The notes below the pieces were generated by a model, which worked only from the letters and a program-made list of their open reading frames with translations, was not told where the DNA came from and searched no databases. Shown in pieces: positions 15,301 to 17,297 of a DNA stretch of 17,297 nucleotides. Location of the stretch: positions 1 to 17,297 of the forward strand of contig JAKJGA010000024.1 in the NCBI GenBank assembly GCA_022704645.1, read 5' to 3'. The position numbers and the translations under genes were made by a program. The DNA comes from Spirochaetota bacterium (GTDB taxonomy: Bacteria > Spirochaetota > UBA4802 > JAFGJZ01). The stretch's first letter is position 1. Every line of letters starts with the position of its first letter.

Positions 15301-15528
15301 TAAGTCAGTGTCATCAGCATAGTTCAAACCCTTAAGTGTAACAGATATGGGTCCGTACTTATCTCCGGATAAAAGACCTTTGCTTTTCATTCGGCTTACC
15401 GTAGTGCATACCGAAGATGATGATATTCTCAAAGTTATTGCGATATCCCTTATTCGTGTGAATCCGTTTTTTTCTGACAATTTGCTTATTACATTAATAA
15501 ATAATTTAATTTTTTCGATTCTATTCAT
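15286..15528 (-). CDS. DtxR/MntR-like winged-helix protein, DNA-binding domain only
   Basis: An 80-residue winged-helix protein resembling the N-terminal domain of DtxR/MntR metal regulators. It has the helix-turn-helix FTRIRDIAITLRISSSSVCT (23-42), the recognition helix VCTTVSRMKSKGLL (40-53) and a short wing (KYGPISVTLKG). In the family this domain is followed by a dimerisation and metal-binding domain of about 60-80 residues; here the protein stops after residue 80. It might dimerise by itself, act with another regulator, or be a truncated remnant. The ribosome site is poor (CAGAATC), and the gene starts 21 bp after the methyltransferase stop, suggesting translational coupling. Another winged-helix family (MarR or BlaI-like) is possible. 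Confidence 0.65.
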   Translation of the reverse strand: MNRIEKIKLFINVISKLSEKNGFTRIRDIAITLRISSSSVCTTVSRMKSKGLLSGDKYGPISVTLKGLNYADDTDLNELP

Positions 15529-15549
15529 GATTCTGTTTATATAGTAAGA

Positions 15550-16155
15550 TTATATTTTTGAAAAAACATACATGTAATTATAACCTAAATCGATATATTT
15601 TCTAATCTTGAATCCGAAAGAAAGAATGAAGTATTCTAATTCTTCTTTTCCTATTCTCATATTTAGTGGCGGTCCGAATTCAGAGGCTTCTTTTTTGCAT
15701 TCGATAATCGCTAAGTCGCCGTTATTTTTGAGCATAGTATGCGTGTCAATTATGAGTTGTTTCCATTCAAAAATAGATTTACAGCAGTGTAAAACTGTTG
15801 AAAGCATACATGTGTCAATTCCTGATTCACAAATGTTTAATCCGTTTTTAATATCAGCGCAAACCGGAATTATATTGGTAATACTTTGTTCGGTACACCT
15901 TTCGAGGAGAGAATTGAGAAAAGAATTTGATTGATCAATTGAATAAACTTTTCCTTTTGAACCGACAATTTTTGATGCATGGATGGAATAATCTCCGGCT
16001 CCGCATCCTATATCGGCGAAAATGCTTCCCTTAATCAGATTTATGTTTTCAAAAATAAGATCGGGATTTTGCATGTGATAACTGCTCGGTCCATTTCGAT
16101 GCTTATGTCCTGCCATTCGGGATAATCCGTGTGTTTTTAAACAATTTTCATTCAT
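15550..16155 (-). CDS. Class I SAM-dependent methyltransferase
   Basis: A 201-residue Rossmann-fold methyltransferase. Motif I is FADIGCGAGD (46-55), the acidic end of strand beta-2 is Asp74 (VYSIDQS), CAD (99-101) contacts adenine, and strand beta-4 is DTCMLSTVLHC. The C-terminal part has IECKKEASEFGPPLNMRI (151-168), a marker I associate with a family of anaerobe and archaeal methyltransferases of unknown substrate. The His/Lys-rich N-terminus (GHKHRNGPSSYHM) is also usual there. Six cysteines, two adjacent (Cys124-Cys125), might bind a soft metal, but no arsenite-methyltransferase pattern is complete. AAGGAGA precedes the ATG. It lies between the dehydratase-like gene (24 bp) and the DtxR-like gene (21 bp) as one unit. 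Confidence 0.85.
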   Translation of the reverse strand: MNENCLKTHGLSRMAGHKHRNGPSSYHMQNPDLIFENINLIKGSIFADIGCGAGDYSIHASKIVGSKGKVYSIDQSNSFLNSLLERCTEQSITNIIPVCADIKNGLNICESGIDTCMLSTVLHCCKSIFEWKQLIIDTHTMLKNNGDLAIIECKKEASEFGPPLNMRIGKEELEYFILSFGFKIRKYIDLGYNYMYVFSKI

Positions 16156-16179
16156 ATTATTTCTCCTTTTTTTATTGAA

Positions 16180-17181
16180 TTATGCTGAAGTTGATTTTCT
16201 GTTTTTGAGATAGTAGATGAAAGTATCAGTCTTAATCGAATCTGTCTCATTTACATTGCCGTCGAATGTCAGATTGATGTAAGGAATTCCTTTTTCCCGA
16301 AGTATTTTCTTGATGATTATTCCGGTTGCAACGCCGGTGTTTTCATACATCGATGAAACTGCCATTACTCCGTCAGTGCGGCTTCCTGCTGTGAGTGCTT
16401 TGCCTAGACGGTATCTTCCGAATGCACCGGAGAAATAGGGTATTGTTTTATCTGCTGCTTTGTTGATTTTTGATATGCTATTATCGAATGAAAAAATATT
16501 CTCCGAATTTACAATTATCTTTTTAAAAAGTTCTTCAAAACCGGATATATTTTTCTGATAATTGGCGCTGATTTTTTCCGGATTTAATTCAGCATAATGC
16601 TTCCAGAAGGAAAGAAGCATTTCTGACATCGGTTGATAGAGTATCCGGATATTCATAAGTTCGAGATTTTTTAGAATTCCTTTATTTAAAAAATCTGAGA
16701 AGAGAACAGGATATTCTCCTATAACAAGAATAGATTTATCGACAGCAGTTTCTTCAATTGCTATTTTGATTTTAGCAGATAATAGAAGTAACTCGCTTTC
16801 TGTATAACTATTGTTTATGATAAGTTTATTGATATTATTGAGAAGTTCACTGCGCATAAAATACGGAGCATTCATGATAATGTCTCCAGTCAGCAGAGAA
16901 AGAAATATTTCATTAGAAATATTTAAATCAGGAAAATCTTCTCTGAAAGGTGAAAATATGCGGATATCATGAAATCCATATCTGTCAAGTATGGTTCTTG
17001 TAAGACGGGCATATTGACCGTCAAGTTCGCTTCCTTCATTTTGGGGAATTACAAAGGCTGTTTTAGTTGAAATGTTTTTTCTGATATTTTCGGCTTTTTG
17101 AATAAATGATCCAATATGAGATGAAAAAGAAAGACTTCCCTGAGATGAAGTATGTTTTTTTCCAATAATATACCACTTCAA
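16180..17181 (-). CDS. Cysteine-free 2-hydroxyacyl-CoA dehydratase/CoA-activase family homologue
   Basis: A 333-residue protein that follows the COG3581 (HgdB-like) pattern. TAFVIPQNEGSELDGQYARL (41-60) stands where the family has the iron-sulfur motif GPCRFGQY. GFHDIRIFSP comes next, then ILVIGEYPVLFSDFLN (151-166). The C-terminus has TDGVMAVSSMYENTG (269-283), where the family has DGV..V.PFGCGP, and EKGIPYINLTFD. All family cysteines are replaced; the chain has no Cys at all, so it cannot hold the [4Fe-4S] cluster in the usual way. The only start nearby is a TTG at 17181 without a ribosome site, and the N-terminus is perhaps 40-50 residues shorter than relatives. The - strand frame stays open upstream to 17277. 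The 5' end may thus be truncated. It leads the unit with the methyltransferase and DtxR-like genes. Confidence 0.65.
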   Translation of the reverse strand: MKWYIIGKKHTSSQGSLSFSSHIGSFIQKAENIRKNISTKTAFVIPQNEGSELDGQYARLTRTILDRYGFHDIRIFSPFREDFPDLNISNEIFLSLLTGDIIMNAPYFMRSELLNNINKLIINNSYTESELLLLSAKIKIAIEETAVDKSILVIGEYPVLFSDFLNKGILKNLELMNIRILYQPMSEMLLSFWKHYAELNPEKISANYQKNISGFEELFKKIIVNSENIFSFDNSISKINKAADKTIPYFSGAFGRYRLGKALTAGSRTDGVMAVSSMYENTGVATGIIIKKILREKGIPYINLTFDGNVNETDSIKTDTFIYYLKNRKSTSA

Positions 17182-17219
17182 TCGAGAAGTGCAATTAATT
17201 AAAAAATAATGGTTTAGAA

Positions 17220-17276
17220 AAAGAGGACATCTCCGAAGGTTGTATTGCGAAATAAAGCCAAAGGAGAAGCCTCTTT
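17220..17276 (+). promoter_or_regulatory. Structured leader enclosing a ribosome site
   Basis: AAAGAGG (17220-17226) pairs with CCTCTTT (17270-17276), and after a small internal loop TCTCC (17230-17234) pairs with GGAGA (17263-17267). The second pairing hides the ribosome site AAGGAG of the gene starting at 17277, so translation may be controlled. No known riboswitch is recognised. Confidence 0.45.
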
Positions 17277-17297
17277 ATGAAGAAGATAGCAAAGACT
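17277..17297 (+). CDS. Start of a gene cut by the window edge
   Basis: ATG at 17277 with AAGGAG at 17261-17266 begins MKKIAKT and runs off the window. Seven codons are too few to identify it. It is divergent from the dehydratase-like gene. Confidence 0.4.

Overview
This is an AT-rich bacterial window with dense, well-spaced genes and the standard genetic code (the fapA-like and sir2 genes both end on TGA). The gene set is a lipoprotein-anchored sugar ABC importer with cellobiose phosphorylase, FapA (DUF342), CheX and a PpiD/SurA-type periplasmic chaperone. It suggests a motile, diderm, probably anaerobic carbohydrate fermenter. A spirochaete of the Treponema type fits best, but no rRNA or other phylogenetic marker is present, so that assignment is tentative.

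Region 1 (110-7002, + strand) is a cello-oligosaccharide operon: solute-binding lipoprotein, two permeases, a GH94 cellobiose phosphorylase and an AGE-family 2-epimerase-like protein. Two long hairpins separate the binding-protein gene from the permeases and the transporter from the enzymes. No ATPase gene is present, so a shared one elsewhere is presumably used. The AGE-like protein has Leu where the family's second catalytic His is expected.

Region 2 (7053-10238) holds motility-linked and unknown genes: a FapA-like protein behind a GCCGATAA box (the sigma-28 -10 consensus), an exported protein I do not recognise with its own promoter, a 20-bp perfect bidirectional terminator, and a convergent cheX with a good sigma-70 promoter.

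Region 3 (10247-12545, - strand) carries housekeeping genes: a parvulin-less PpiD-like anchored chaperone, a 59-residue Trm112-like zinc-ribbon protein and a class-U-like Sir2 deacetylase.

Region 4 (12602-14397) looks like a metal-responsive pair of units. A zinc-type CDF exporter (+) and a DUF2325-flavodoxin operon (-) are each preceded by a near-identical 19-bp site, and each site matches the Fur-box consensus at 16 of 19 positions. The flavodoxin frame is interrupted by a single in-frame TGA at the conserved Ser of the FMN-binding loop and is otherwise intact to its normal C-terminus. It is either a selenocysteine/readthrough protein or a very fresh nonsense allele.

Region 5 (about 14400-15265) is decayed DNA. 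The - strand holds remnants of a secreted transglutaminase-like protein in several frames, and the rest has no convincing gene.

Region 6 (15266-17181, - strand) is a three-gene unit: a cysteine-free homologue of the 2-hydroxyacyl-CoA dehydratase/CoA-activase family, a SAM methyltransferase, and a DtxR-like protein reduced to its DNA-binding domain. The right edge (17220-17297) shows a structured leader and the first seven codons of a + strand gene.
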